Positions 13,161 through 25,800 are shown, numbered from the stretch's first letter. The stretch: 64,000 bases of DNA from Carettochelys insculpta (GCF_033958435.1 NC_134161.1:14136001-14200000); one strand, 5' to 3'. Numbers and translations: made by a program. Notes: generated by a model from the sequence alone, not told the origin.

Positions 13161-13908
13161 GCAGTTTTTCTCAACCTTTTTTTAATAAATTACCCCCTTT
13201 TCCAAAAAAAATTGAAAGTACCCCCAGACTTCTCTCATGTGCCCCTAAGGCTATGTGTAGCACCAGTTGAGGAGCATGGTCCTAAGGCAATCTGAGGTAT
13301 TGAAACAAGTATCTTTGAACTTTTCCAGATGACTGTATGCTTTTCAGGAGTCAGATTTGTTTTGCTGGCTACCAAGTTACCGCTCCCTTAAAAACTACTT
13401 ACTTATAAAAACATGCAAAAATATCACAAAGGCTGCTATTGAAAGGGTAGCTCAGTGGTTTGAGCATTGGCTTGCTAAATCCAAGGTTTTGAGTTCAGTC
13501 CTTGTGGGTGGAGCATTTATGGATCTGGGGCAAATATATTTAAAAAAAAACGGGTGGGGGATGGTGCTTGGCCCTGCCAGGATGGTGGGGACTCGACTTG
13601 ATGACCTCCTGAGGTCCTTTCCAACTCTATGAGATGTGTATCTCCATTTATTTACTTCCTGGCTTCCTACCATTTTATTATCACGTAAATTAATTGGACT
13701 AGAAATAATGCATGTACATTTCAGCGTAAGGCCTATGGAACAGTCGAAACAAGTCATTGTCTGAATGAACTTTTAGATTGTACTTACTTTACTAGTGTTT
13801 TTATGTAGCCTATTTGTAAAACTAGGCAAGTATGTAGATGAGTTGATGTACCCCCTGAAGACCTCAGTGTACCTCCAAAGGTACATGTACCCCGGTTGAG
13901 AAACCCTG
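13161..13908. mobile_element. hAT (Charlie-like) element interrupted by a SINE
   Basis: The left end 'gcagtttttctcaacc' and the right end 'ggttgagaaaccctg' are diverged hAT termini. Fragments of related sequence ('taccccctt', 'gtaccccctgaagacctca') lie just inside both ends. A tRNA-derived SINE occupies about 13445-13640. The flanking 8-mers match poorly, so the TSD is decayed. Confidence 0.65.
13445..13640 (+). mobile_element. tRNA-derived SINE with CR1-like tail (turtle type)
   Basis: The head contains a good Pol III A box ('tagctcagtgg', 13448-13458) and a B box-like 'gagttcagtcc'. It is followed by 'atctggggcaaatat', and the 3' tail 'gatgacctcctgaggtcc' plus 'ccaactctatgag' is of CR1 3'-UTR type. 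This architecture matches the known cryptodiran turtle SINE that borrows a CR1 tail for reverse transcription. It sits inside the hAT copy 13161-13908 and is therefore younger. Confidence 0.85.
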
Positions 13909-14703
13909 ATCTTAAGCACGAGAGTTAATTTTTGAGGAGTCTTTAGAACAGTTAGTTGTTCCTTGATTTGTATGAGCCATTACATAGGTTTGGAGAGAAT
14001 CCTTAGACAACTAGAGAAGAAGGCATAGTTTAGAACATATTACAAAGCCTCCTAGTACATACTGTCAATGACAGATGTAATTGTTTCTATTAGAAGGCCC
14101 ACAGACACTGGAGGAAGGGTTTTCCTCTCTTTTGCAGTGAGTTTAAACTTGCTGCAGGATGTAGTTTGGACATTACTTTGGCTTCCAGGGTCTGCTTTGT
14201 TAGTTTGTGAGCCAGCTTGCACCTAGTGGGGTCAACAGCCACTGCAGGTTCCAGGGCAAAGTGGGGTTGGGGGTGTAGGCTTCGTGCCCTTGAAGGTGCA
14301 GGGCCAAGTGCGCAAATGGCAGGACAAAGGGCATTCACTCTTTGTGCTGCTGGGACTGTGGTGCTGGGTCCCCAACGGCTGTGTGGAGTGGCAGAGCAGC
14401 ACTACAGGCACCTCAAAGGGGCACAGAGCTTCGGCTGCTGCTGCTGAAGTATCAGTGATGGTGGCTAGTAGTCCAGGCTCCCCAAAAGGCTGGGCCCCAG
14501 GGCTGCTACCACACAGGTGCCAGCTTGATCTACTCCTGGCTGCTGCCGTGCTGTCAGTCATGCTGTTATTTTTAAAACATTAGGGTAAGCAGAGCTAGTA
14601 CATATCTGCCTGCCTGCGCTGGTAAGCATTACCCCAGTTGCTATGTGGGCATAATTTAGGAGAAACAGTTTCTGTCCTCAATAGTGTATAGTCCAAATAG
14701 ACA

Positions 14704-14940
14704 AGGGTGCATCTACATTAGGAACCAACTTGCAAGTTAACTTTGAAGTTAGGCACTACTTTGAAGTCGCCAGCAGACATTCTACCCACTTTTTCCCTTA
14801 CTTTGAAGTAGGGCGACCAACCTCGAAGTCTTTACTCCATTTCCAGGAATGGAGTAGTGCCCTACTTCCACGTTTAACTGCGAAGTAGGGTGTTTGTAGA
14901 TGCTCAACTTTGAAGTTATTTTTGTAGTGTAGACACAGCT
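14704..14940. mobile_element. MITE with 'ctacact' TIRs and CTTTGAAGT motifs
   Basis: The left end 'agggtgcatctacatta' and right end 'gtagtgtagacacagct' are imperfect inverted repeats of the TIR family seen at 49543-50224. Internal 'tttgaagt' and 'gcgaagtaggg' words also match that element, but here CpGs have decayed, suggesting an older copy. Confidence 0.65.
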
Positions 14941-15074
14941 AAGATGGGCAAAAGTTATAGCAGGTAAAAGAAAGGCAGAATGACTTACCTAAGGCTGTGC
15001 AGCATATTAATAACGATTAATTTATTCGGGGCAGGAGTTCAGGTCTGAAATCCTGGCACCCTTGAAGTCTATAA

Positions 15075-15092
15075 GTTTTTTTTTTTTTTTTT
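15075..15092 (+). repeat. Poly-T tract
   Basis: A run of 18 T ends in a short C run; it lies in non-coding sequence. Confidence 0.9.
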
Positions 15093-15299
15093 CCCCCTGT
15101 GACTTCAGTAAGGTCAGAATCCAGTCTAGGTCTTCTAGCTTCCAGTCCTTTGTCCTAGCCACTAGATTACACTGTATTGTCAATACTTCATTTACCCTCT
15201 AACTGAAGTAAGAATATATAGGGCATAATTTGCCTCTTAAAGATATTTTCGATTTATGGTGTAATATCCATTGCTTTTGTGGATGTAGCAGAATTGGAG

Positions 15300-15412
15300 C
15301 CGTGTTCTCCAAGTTTCATTTCATTCAACTAAAACAAACCAGCAGTCACATAGCACTTTAAAAACTAACAAAATAGTGCTATGTGACTGGTGGCTTGTTT
15401 TATTAGAATGGA
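15300..15412. mobile_element. Penelope-like tails in inverted arrangement (remnant)
   Basis: The stretch holds 'agcagtcacatagcacttt' followed by 'aaaaactaacaaaatagtg' and then 'gctatgtgactggtggctt', that is, the tail sequence on both strands. It matches the arms at 37806-37996 and 52379-52658, but the region with the hammerhead-like core is deleted. Confidence 0.6.
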
Positions 15413-15727
15413 GACTAGCATGGTGACCTCCCTGTTACTGTTCATTGAACTAGTTCATTCCATTTTTGATCCATACACAATGAATTGTCGAAGGAAAAAG
15501 GTAAGCTTTGGGAAGTTGTGGAAAATTGAATCAGTGTAGTTGTGCCCATGTTAAATGTTAAAAACCCCATTAGCCTTGCTATTCCATGCCTTCCCATATC
15601 ATAAGGTTGTCATTTCAGAGCTGCAAGAATTTTGTCTTTCTTGCAGCGTGAAGATTTTGTGCAGCTTTGCCTGTGACACGGCGCTGTATTCTTGTCATGC
15701 AGTCCCCATGTTTTCCGGGCTGATTGC

Positions 15728-16553
15728 TCCATCTTCAAAGCACACATTGTAAAACAGGCAGTAAAATCTTTCCTCCTGCACCAGGATCAACATAATCAGA
15801 GTGATAATCTCCAGCCAATAAGACCTGATCGTAAATTAGGAAGGGGGTTTAATGTTGTTTGTGACAGAACCCTTGTATTCTCATTCCAGGTATCAGGAAG
15901 TAGGTGCACGGATAACTTGCAGCCTTGATTTGAAATCCAAGGCTGTTTCTCCGAAAGTGGTATGCTAATAAACAGCCTGAAATATGCTAATGAGGTACAG
16001 ATGCAAATTCCTCACACCTCATTAGCATAAGGTGACTTGATTTGGAGTCTCCGAAATGGCATGTAGAAGTGCGGCCCCCTGGTAGGGTCTTCCAGAAGGA
16101 AGTCCTTCTTCCGGAGGCCCCTTCTTCCCGAACATTTTTAGCAAGAAGGGGCCTCTGGAAGAAGGACTTCCGTCCGGAAGACCCCACTGGGGGCCGTGCT
16201 TCTACACACCATTTTGGAGTCCAGAAGATCGTCTTCCAGACTCCAAATCACGTGACCTTATGCTAATGAGGTGTGGGGAATTTGCATCTGTACCTTATTA
16301 GCATATTTCGGGCTGTTTATTGGTGTAGAAACAACCTTGGATTTCAAATCAAGGCTGCAAGTTATCCGTGCATCTACTTTCTGATAACTGGAATGAGAAT
16401 GCAAGAGTTCTGTCACAAACAACATGAAACGCCTTTCCTAATTTATGATCAGGTCTTATTGGCTGGAGATTATCACTCTGATTATGTTGATCCTGGTGCA
16501 GGAGGAAAGATTTTATTGCCTGTTTTACAATGTGTGCTTTTGGAGAAAGTGGC
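15728..16553. repeat. Very large inverted repeat / foldback element (~400-bp arms)
   Basis: The left arm (about 15728-16126) is repeated in inverse orientation on the right (about 16144-16553), around a short centre near 16127-16143. Arms pair from 'gcacacattgtaaaacaggc' at the outside, through 'gataacttgcagccttgatt' and 'atatgctaatgaggtac', to 'agaaggaagtccttcttcc' near the centre. Similarity appears to be about 85-90% with one small indel near 15950. Because of the symmetry, nearly the same 60-odd-residue open segment appears on both strands (15738-15926 plus, 16349-16535 minus). I take that as a by-product of the repeat and not a gene. Confidence 0.85.
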
Positions 16554-17430
16554 ATGGGTAGAAACAGCCCAACTGTGCAAAATTAAGTATTTAATTAAGT
16601 CAGCCTGGCAGAATCCTTGCCTAAGACAAGTCAGGCATAATTGTTTATTGTTTCAGTGCATTATAGTTAATGGGGATGAGAAGAGTTGGGGACCAACCAA
16701 GTATGTTTTCCTGATTAATTATGAAGCTGATGTAATTGTCCTATTTCCATAGTTCCTGTTCTAGTCTTGATGATCTGAATTTGTATTTGAATTGACTTTC
16801 ATTGTGTGCACACCCCTATTGTATATATTGTCTACTAACATTTTAACAAATTAATTTAGTAGCAGGAATGTTCGTGGGAACAGCTGATAACAAGTGAATA
16901 TTAAGTGATAAAAAGTGATCTAAGAGGTGAATATTAGACTGGAGTTGCAGAAAAGAGAATTAAAAGTCAGTATTATAACTATGCCCTTAGGAAACTTCAT
17001 TCTGATAGTTTAAACTCATCCAGGCATCGAGAAGAAATGATATTTTAATCTGCTTCTAACCCGAAAAACTCAAATTATCACTGTCAAACTGAGAACAAGT
17101 GTTATCGCTAGACTTGACTTGGTGAATCATTTTACATAAATACTTTAAAGAAAACTTCGAGTTACTTGAGGACCATCTGCGAACAGTATATGAAACGAAA
17201 TTTGTTGAACAAATTATTCATTGTGAATTGGTCACCCAGCCCTGTGGTTTGCCAAGATGCCTATGTGAACAGAAGCAGATTCCTTTTTAGCTTCTCTGGC
17301 CTCCAGTTTGCTTGATTTATCCACTGACTCTACATCTCAAAGTTTGTGACCTCACATACTGTGATGTTAGACGTGATGTTGTGTGACATCTCTGCATAAA
17401 TTGGGTACATTCAGCAACAAACTGATTAAA

Positions 17431-17433
<3 letters not shown>

Positions 17434-17466
<33 letters not shown>
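17434..17466 (+). repeat. (AAT)11 microsatellite
   Basis: An uninterrupted run of aat units is visible. Confidence 0.95.
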
Positions 17467-18021
17467 CAGATTGAATTTATTAATAGCATGTTAGCCTTAA
17501 AGGAATACTAGAGTGCAAAGACTAAGCATAATGCACTTTGAGTAGTCCCTTTTACTTCAGTGGAATTCTTGGAGTACAGAAAGGCCTCAGCACTTATATG
17601 GCAATTTTCATCTGTAGATCTCAAAGCGCAAAGGTTTATATTAGCACCTATGGGATTTTCAAATGGGGAAGCTGGAACAGGCAATAGAACTCTTGTGTCC
17701 CACTTCAAAGAAACTGCCTCTTTACTATACGTGTGTTTACATTGAAACACTCAGGAAAGTTTATGCAACAAAGGTTTTGTCTACACTATCAAGTGTAAAG
17801 GAGAACCGTGGCAGTGTGGTCACAGCACCCGCGCTGAGTCTGACTTGATAGCTGAGATTCCTGGAAGTGGCCAGGCCATATGAAGGTAATCCAGGGATGT
17901 GGGGGAATCCCAAATGGCTCCCTATTGCCTTGCCATTCTTTTGGTTGTCAATGGTCTGCTCCCTAGGCCTCCTTCTCTGGTCTTCAGATGGTCTCAGGTC
18001 TGTAGTGGAGAAGGGAGAACT

Positions 18022-18293
18022 CAGGGTATGTCTTTATGTACTGTGGTTTCGACATGCTGCAATTGATCGGCCAGAGTTGATTTTGTCTCATCAGTGAACA
18101 CGCAGTAAAATCAATTTCTCTGGACTTGGACATCGTCCTGAATGAATTAAGGGGTATCGGCATGAGCCCGAAGAGCCCTGATGTACACCAGGGAACAAAG
18201 CTGATCCTCATATGTCAATTCTAGCTATGCTAATTGCATGGCTAGAATTGCATACCTGGGATTGGCTTTGATCTCTAATGTAGACCAGGCCTC
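18022..18293. mobile_element. ~290-bp MITE family, copy 1
   Basis: The left end 'cagggtatgtcttta' and the right end 'aatgtagaccaggcctc' are inverted-repeat termini of a family also seen at 20235-20524, 27260-27567, 54454-54745 and 57272-57570. Shared internal words include 'gtcaattctagctatgc' and 'gctagaattgca'. It has no coding capacity. Confidence 0.65.
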
Positions 18294-18419
18294 AGTCTCT
18301 ATCCCCATTGAAGGCCTTGTGCTGAGGGCCTCTACCATCACTGCTCCAGCGAGTCACTCCCCATCTTGTAGCTGTTCATTTGATTTTTTCCTCCGTAACT
18401 GATGTATGTTGCACTGTTC

Positions 18420-18620
18420 TTTATTGAATTTCATTGTGCAGATTTCAGTCCAATTCTCTTTCTTGTCAAGGTAGTTTTAGGTGGACAGGATTGAAATTGA
18501 ACTCACCCATCTTTGTGTCATCTGCAAATTTTATAAGCATCCTCTCCACTCCATTAGTCAAAGCATTAATGAAAATACTGAATATTGTATAGTACTGGAT
18601 CCAGGAGAGAGTTCCGAAGG
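18420..18620. mobile_element. Ancient CR1/L3-like fragment
   Basis: The run 'tttgtgtcatctgcaaattt' followed by 'cattaatgaaaatactgaat' and 'ggatccagga' is a widely recurring old LINE (CR1/L3-type) segment in amniotes. The orientation and ends are uncertain. Confidence 0.5.
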
Positions 18621-19364
18621 ACCAATGTTGGCTCTGGACAGATGCTGGCTTCCTCTGGGCCTGGGGGTCCAGTCCCCCTCTTTGCCCGAGGCCCTGTCCT
18701 CCCCCATCCCTGCTCTTCCTGCCTCTGTTCCACTCTAGGCTCTTCTCCCAAATCCCTGCCAGACCTCTTCCCATGCCCGCCTTGCCTCTTTTCACCTCCC
18801 CTAAATATACCCCATCCCCATTCCTCCTCTCTCCCATATCCTTCTGCTCTCTGTGAAACTGCCAATCACACCAGGTGGGGAGGGGGAGGGAGAGGAGGAG
18901 TTTAATCAGCAGGGCTTCATGCGGATGGGAGGGGGAGCACTCATGGAGATGACGCATAAGATCCATCCCTAGAGCACTCACAGAGTTGACACACATAATC
19001 AGATGTTTCCCGCTTTAACGCCAAACTGGAAACCCAATCTACTGCTCTTGTCAGCCTGTGGGGAGTCTTCCCAGGGCACCAACAAAATTTTGGGGAGAAC
19101 ATGAACCCTTGCTTATTCGAAGATAGCATAAAGATGTATCAGTGATGGTGCATAGCTTTGGCACTTTGTAACAACCTGCAAATAGGAGGCTCCTTTACCT
19201 TGAAAAGGAGTTTTAAAACATGGCTTCACCCAGGTCTAGATTAAAGTATAGGCACATGCCTCAGGTCTCAGCTTGATGATGACACGTGATGACAAGATGG
19301 TGCTCGGTACTTTTCCACGTCCAGTGGATGGTAGGCTAAGAAGTAATGGGCTTAATCTGCTGCA

Positions 19365-19545
19365 AGGTTAGGTATTAGAAACAGATTTCTAACAATAGTT
19401 AAACTCTGGAATAAGCTTCTGAGAGAGGTTGTGGAATGCCCATCACTGTAGGTTTTTATGAACAGGTTAGACTAACACCTGTCGGAGATGGTGAAGGATT
19501 TCTTAAGGTCCCTTCCAGCCCTATCTTTCTATGAATCTATAATAG
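19365..19545 (+). mobile_element. CR1 LINE 3' end fragment
   Basis: Sense-strand CR1 motifs are visible in order: 'aaactctggaataagcttc', 'gaggttgtggaatgcccat', then 'aaggtcccttccagccct' and 'ttctatgaatct'. It is 5'-truncated. Confidence 0.85.
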
Positions 19546-20234
19546 CTTTTCATTAAAGCATATGCTGAAAATATGTGGAATTTACTATTCTTACAGTGTT
19601 GACATCTGCATAAGAAGAAAACATGCCTCCCTTAAACATGTCCCGTACTTGCAGGACATTTTTCTACCATTACTCTAACCCAGACACCATGGTGGCTAAA
19701 ATGCCATCACTGTGTCTATGCTACCGGTCCTACTGTTGGTGGTGTTATGGTGAATTATAGGTTCTAAACTAGGGAGCACAGAGACCATGCTGATGCTAGA
19801 AGTGCTCGTGTACCAATGAAAGCTGATTAAAAAGAAATTCTTATATAGCGTGGATTTCAGGTTTCTGAGGGTCAGCTGCCAGTAGGTTGGGTAATGGTAT
19901 GGTCATCTGTTGCTGTGGCTTTGTTTAGTCCCAGGAGCTATGGATTCCATGATTTTCGTGTTCTGTATTGGTTTGTTTATTATTCATGGTCACATATCTT
20001 GCCATTTTGGAATTGAATGTGGTGGATGTGGTAGTGACAATAACTCTGCTATTTACTGAGAACCCTGAGAGCTGCCAAGCTAAACGGGAGGCTGTGGACT
20101 TCCTCACTAGTGTAAGTCAGCAGTACTTTTAGTCAGCCCATCAATCAGACCTTTGGATAGAACCTTCAGAAGCTCAGGGTATGTCTGATACAGCGGCTCA
20201 GCTGCACTCTTGCAGCTATGTCTCTGTAGCGCTT

Positions 20235-20524
20235 CAGGGTACATCTAGACTATGTGGAAGATTGACCCGGTCAAGGTTGATTTTCCATGGTTCAGTTTCG
20301 CATGCCTGGTAGAGACGTGTGAAATGAAATTATCTGGGGTTGGCAGTCAATCCCTGTACTCCTCAGTATCATGAGGAGTAAGAGAGGTCAGCAGGAGAGT
20401 TTCTCCCTCTATGAAGATAGCCAGGTAAGTCGGTTGTACATAAGTTGATTCAAGCTATATAATTGCTGTAGCTAGAAATTTCATATCTACAAACAACTTA
20501 CCTGTCTAATGTAGACCTGCCCTC
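20235..20524. mobile_element. ~290-bp MITE family, copy 2
   Basis: The termini 'cagggtacatctagacta' and 'ctaatgtagacctgccct' are imperfect inverted repeats about 18 bp long. The interior carries 'catgaggagtaagagaggtc' and 'aggagagtttctccctct', which match the copy at 57272-57570 in the same orientation. Confidence 0.8.
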
Positions 20525-23500
20525 TGCGTAGACATTATCTATGCTGACAGGAGAACACGAGACAGTAAGTAGCTAGGCTGACAGAAAAAATCATTCCCTG
20601 ACCTATCTCTGACTACACTGGGGATTAGGCCAGTATGTTTCTCTCTCTGGGGTGTGCGTTTTTCACATGCCTGAGAGACATGGTTACACTGATATAAAAT
20701 CTTAGTGTGGACCAGATCTCATTCAGAGAGTCTGCACTAGAGAGGAAAAAAGCAAATGCATTACTCTTCCCCCTTTCCTGCAGGCTATTTCAGAGCTAAA
20801 CAGGCAGGCACTGAGAGAGCAAGTTTATTTCTAGCTTGTCAGAAAATGGTGGAGAGGGAAATGGGGAGGAATTTTTATTTTAGTATTTTGTGTAAATTTT
20901 CCAGACAGCTCAAGTTTTAACCTGTTACCTAAAAGCTGTTCACTAGATTAAAAAGTTGCTGTATTGATGTCAGAGAGTTGGCCTAATTTGTTTTCTACTC
21001 TGCAGATCCAAACAGCTGACTCAATGCAGAGCAGCAATTTTGGATTTGCTGCTAACTGGATTAGCAAAATGAGACCATCCAGAGGGATTGTCTATTGTAG
21101 AAAAATTGCACCAATGTATCCAAACTGATTTAAAATCAGTCTAGTTACACTTGTGCAAACCTCTAATGCACATGCACTTAAAACTAGTTTAAACCTTGTT
21201 TAAATCTGTTTAACTTGATTAGTTACTAGTTAAAGCCATTAGAGGTATGTTTTTCCATGGCACTTGCAATCTTTTATGAATGGCTGTTCTCTGTTATTTT
21301 TAAGAACAAATTGCGGGGGGTTTGGTTTTTGTAAAGGGAAAAATGAATCTAAAAAAAGCGCATGTCCTCAGTGAGCACAGAATGGGGGAGATTTTCTTCC
21401 TGCCTCCTATTATTAGTTTATTTATACAGCGTGGTCAGTTATGTATGAAACGTTAGGGATGAATAGAGGATGAGATCCCTGCCCTGAGCAGCTTACAGTC
21501 TGAGGAGGAAAGGGGATTAGTTTATTTAGATTAGTTTTTCCATCCAAGACTAGATGATGTGAGCCTCTTACTTGCTGCAGGACTAGAATTACTCCCTGCA
21601 AATGCATGAGTCAGCTTTTTGTTGCCCTGCTTCTCTGTGATTCAATTGCTTTTCTTATCTCTGGAGCCGAACATATTGGCCTGTCAACAGGCCACTCCTT
21701 ATTCCCGACCAACCTGGACCTGCTGGAATAAAGGAAAAGCGGCAAGTGAAGCGAAACCAAATCACAGGGGGAGGTAAACTGGAAAATCAACCAGTTGGAG
21801 CAGTGATGTGAGGAATAAGCAGTTACCTGAGTGCAAGGGTGGAGCTAGACTAGTGTAGCTTGTTTCACAAGTGTGAGCTTTGGGAGGGACCTCTCCTGGA
21901 GTTGGAATCACAGTGCACAGTCTGTTCTGCCTGAGACACTGTGAGCTTCAGAGTCAGAGGACCTCTGGTCAGGAGACAAAAGCCACAGCATGAGAAGCTG
22001 AGCAGGGAACCTGAGAGCAGAGAGGTCAGAGAGCAGAGCTTCAAGGGGGCACAAGTGCGGTGGATATTTGAACCAGAGGCCCTGTGCAGTGGAAAAATGA
22101 CCTTTCAGTCTGTCTGGATCTAATGCTCTGTGGCTGGACGAGAAAGCTGAGCTGATTAAGAAACTCCATCGCTCTGTTAATAAGTTTGTGATGTTAGCTT
22201 GCCACTGCTGAGATACAGATTTTTCTGGCCTGCAGCAAAGGTAAGAAGTGCTTTTGCCTTTTTCTGGCATTGTGCTTGTCTAAGACGTGCAGGGGTTTAT
22301 TTTTTGGTTCCCTTCACTTCTTGTTGCTTAATAGCTGCTGGTTGTTTAATGACTGTTGGTGGATTTACCATTAGCAGAAAACTGTTTGAAAAGCTTTTCA
22401 ACAGTATTGCATGAGGAATGAGTGTCCTGTGGGATCTGGTTTCAAATAGTCTGGGCATTTGAGTGGCTTTTACTCTTTAATTACCTATATGCTTTGTAAT
22501 GTTCGTAAGGCATTGGATGCATAGTATGGGACACTGTGACAGGAGTTGGCCATCCAGGATTTAGGAACCTGAGAGAACCCAGGTGCCTTATTTCAGCTGC
22601 AGCAGCAGTGTCTTAGCAGGACTATCCCTTTACCCTCCTCCTTTGCTAAATGAAAATACCTGTTACTCAGGAATAGGTAATGACACTGTGTTGTCTGGAG
22701 CCTTGACTGCTGCATCTCAACAAACTTGTTTTTGTTTTAAGAAAAATAAACTCCCTTGAGATCCATGCCCTTGGGCAGATTGCTTGATTCTGGAGTTCAC
22801 TTGTTATACCAACAAAATATTAAAGTACATGAGCACACCCATCGACACTTACACACACAGCTTCTGTTACTTATTGTAACTCTGTTTTCTCTCTGTGTGT
22901 ACCTGTTCCTGGAGCCATTTTAAGCAATTTATGTTTGCTAGGTCACTGCTAGTAAGCAATTTTGTTATACACAAACATAAGGTCGTGGATGCATTGCAAA
23001 TCACTAGAACAGTCCTGATACAGGAATTGCTTTTCCAACATCCGTGAAAGCTTTGGCTAACCCCTAGAAGAGAAGAATTTTGAGAAAGTAAACTCCCACC
23101 CTGTCCTCATTTTTCTGCTTGTGCGTATTGTTTGGCTTGCAGCTCAGATCAGCTCTTTCTGTACACACTAAGTGTGCAGCTATACCTAGATGGGGGTAGG
23201 AGGGAACCATAGGCTAGAGGTAAGTGCCTAAAATTTGAATTTCTCCTTGTAATTGCAATTTGAGACAGGAAAATTGTCTTAGTAATGGCCTGTCCTTAAC
23301 CCTGCAGATCTGTGATGCTACTGTCCCTACAGAGACTGGCATATTTAAAAAATACTAGTCCACTGTGCACTGCCACTCATGGGCAGTGAATATAATCTCC
23401 CTAAAAATAAAATCCTCCTTGAAAGTATTTAGTGTGTGCACAGCAGGCAATAGCTTGTCTGTTTTCATTTATTCACAGTGCTTCATTGAGGCTATAGTGA

Positions 23501-24293
23501 AGTCCAGTGGATGGCCACATAAACTTAATCACAGCCATGTGAGGGCCAAGTAGATCCTGTTCTGTGTGTATTTAGATAAGGTGTGATGTACAATGACACA
23601 AATAAAGAGATCAGTGTGTACAACGTGTATCAAGATTATAGAAAATGGGGAAAACAGAGAACACATAACTAAGATGATGTGGACATGACAACACAATGCT
23701 AAGGAGTCGACTGTTAGTGTGTTGTGATCCTGGACTTTCTGAGATGCTCTTTTGGGCCGTTGATCGGGCACCCCTGCACTAGTCCTTCTAAAGGACTACC
23801 AGGCTTGCAGAAGGTTGTGATTTCTGACTGGTTTCCCAGTAACCCCTCTCAAGTCAGGGCTCCATTGTTATAGGCAGGACACAAGCATAGTAAGAACAGT
23901 GCCTAATGAAATTAGAGCTGTGAATTGGTAAGAGAAAGGAATGCAGAAACTATGTGAGACAGCTGCACAGTGTAAGGCATTCCTAGGATTCGTAAACCCA
24001 ATTTAACTTGATGACAATCACAAACGTACTGGGCCTCATTCTGATGTGGATGAAGGCTCTTCTGTAGTACTCTGGCGGTGGAAGGGGGCTGTAAAGTGAG
24101 AATAGATGTAACTTGCATCAGCTTTAAGACCACTCCATGCTGTTGGGTGTGGAGTAAGGTTGCTAGCAGGGTTTTCATTGGTGTTCTAACAATAGTGGTG
24201 TAGACAGCAGTGGTGTCAGAGATTCAGGTTTGCCACGTGAGGTATGCTAGTTACTCATTGTTGTGGGTAAAATGTGCATATAAGGTGCCTTCT

Positions 24294-24330
24294 CCCCCCG
24301 CCCCCCCCCCCCCCAAAAAAAAAAAAAAAA
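24294..24330 (+). repeat. Poly-C/poly-A junction
   Basis: A C-run of about 20 bases with one G at 24300 is directly followed by 16 A. Such homopolymer junctions are prone to length error in sequencing. Confidence 0.9.
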
Positions 24331-25667
24331 GCTGCTCATGCTCCTCCACTCCAGCATATGTTCTGCACCATCCAGCTTGAAAACCTCTGTACTGGATGAT
24401 CTAATGATCTCCTTTGGCCTTAATATCTATGAGCAAGCATAGATGACACAGTATTTAAAACAGCAGTACCTGGTTGAGTTTGGCTGTCCCATCATTGGAA
24501 GTTTACTGGCAAGAGATTTGCCAAAATGGAAATAACTTCACCATTAAACTAAGTTTTAAGTGCACATTTATCTGAAGGGTTTATGCCTGGAATGCACTGT
24601 ATTAATACACGTTAAATCAAACACTGATGTATTCCAAAGGTGACCACAGCAGATAGACCAACACCCTGATGGATGGGTCAGGCATTCTGCTGTGCTAATC
24701 ATACAGTTACCAGAGGCTCAGAATGCTTTCAGATGGATCATTTGTCTCCAAGCTAATAGGTACAAGCAAAAGGAATGGGAAGAGATTGAATAAAGTGCAG
24801 CAGGACTGGGAGAAGCAGAAACAAGGTTTCTGCCGAAATCATGTGCTCTGCTCTGTCCTTTCCCTGGTCCTTTTGTCTTCATCTCCTCCTTTGTCTTTTG
24901 TCTTCCTCCAAATTATCTCCAGCAGTGACTGCCACCACCTTAAGTGCTAAATGCCCCCATTATCCTCTCTTCAAATGCCACTCTTCTAGCAAAACTTTAT
25001 TATGTTGGGCTCCTGACTGATGCCTACTTACTTACCTTTGAACTGACACCCCCTATATGATATTTGCCTGATTTGGACTGCACGCCCTTCAAGGCAGGGA
25101 CTCTGGCTTAGCTAGATGAAGTCCCATGATGCTACTATACATGAAGAACAGGGCTCAGTTTTTCAGCACCAGTTTATGTTAATGGATATATAAATATAGA
25201 AGTAGGATAGGATTTAATGACAACTTTTCTCCCCTCATCTCAGTGGGAAGGGCCAAATTACACACTCCTTCCTTCCCATCACCTTCTTCGCTTACCTTGG
25301 GACCTTAGTTTTGAACACCCACCCAAGAAGGTCAGATGTGTCTCAGGCGTGTCAGATATGGCAGTGTCCTCTTCCGAGTTCAAATTGCCCTTCTGCATGT
25401 TTGAGCTACTTTTCTGACTCATTAAGCTTGAGGATGCTCTTCCCATCCTGTTACAAATCCTCAACCAGTTCTGCAGCATCTCTACATACAAAGTAAACAG
25501 GGAACATCTAAACTGGCATCCTTCTCCGTGTCAATAGATCTGTATCTTGGTCTCAACAGCATTTTTTGATTAAGTTCGTAATGCGGGCCTGATTTCTGGA
25601 GCTGCTGCCGAGCTCCCTCGGAAGTCAGTGGGAATTATGGCTGCTCAGTCCCTCTGAAAATGAAATG

Positions 25668-25800
25668 CACGAACATAAGAATGGTCATACTGGGTCAGAC
25701 CAAAGGTCAGTCCAGCCAACTATCCTGTCTTCTGACAGTGGCCAATGTCAGCAGTCCCAAAGGAAGTGTACAGAACAGGGACTCGTCAAGTGATGATGTT
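25668..25800 (-). mobile_element. CR1 LINE 3' end fragment, antisense
   Basis: The plus strand reads 'ataagaatggtcatactggg' followed by 'tcagaccaaaggtcagtcca' and 'tcctgtcttctgacagtggc', the exact antisense of the turtle CR1 3' terminus. The same family is seen in sense orientation at the end of the copy at 29073-30597. Confidence 0.9.

Noticed and set aside
13445..13520. tRNA gene
   Set aside because: It has A and B box-like motifs but continues into a SINE body with CR1-like tail, and the clover-leaf stems do not pair well.
16273..16752. 159-residue plus-strand open frame
   Set aside because: It lies across the right arm of the large inverted repeat; the frame is not kept in the left arm.
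17408..17466. CRISPR-like direct repeats
   Set aside because: Only a trinucleotide microsatellite; no spaced repeats exist in the window and the genome is eukaryotic.
18466..18996. 176-residue minus-strand open frame
   Set aside because: It overlaps an ancient CR1/L3-like piece and GC-skewed simple sequence, with no domain and biased composition.
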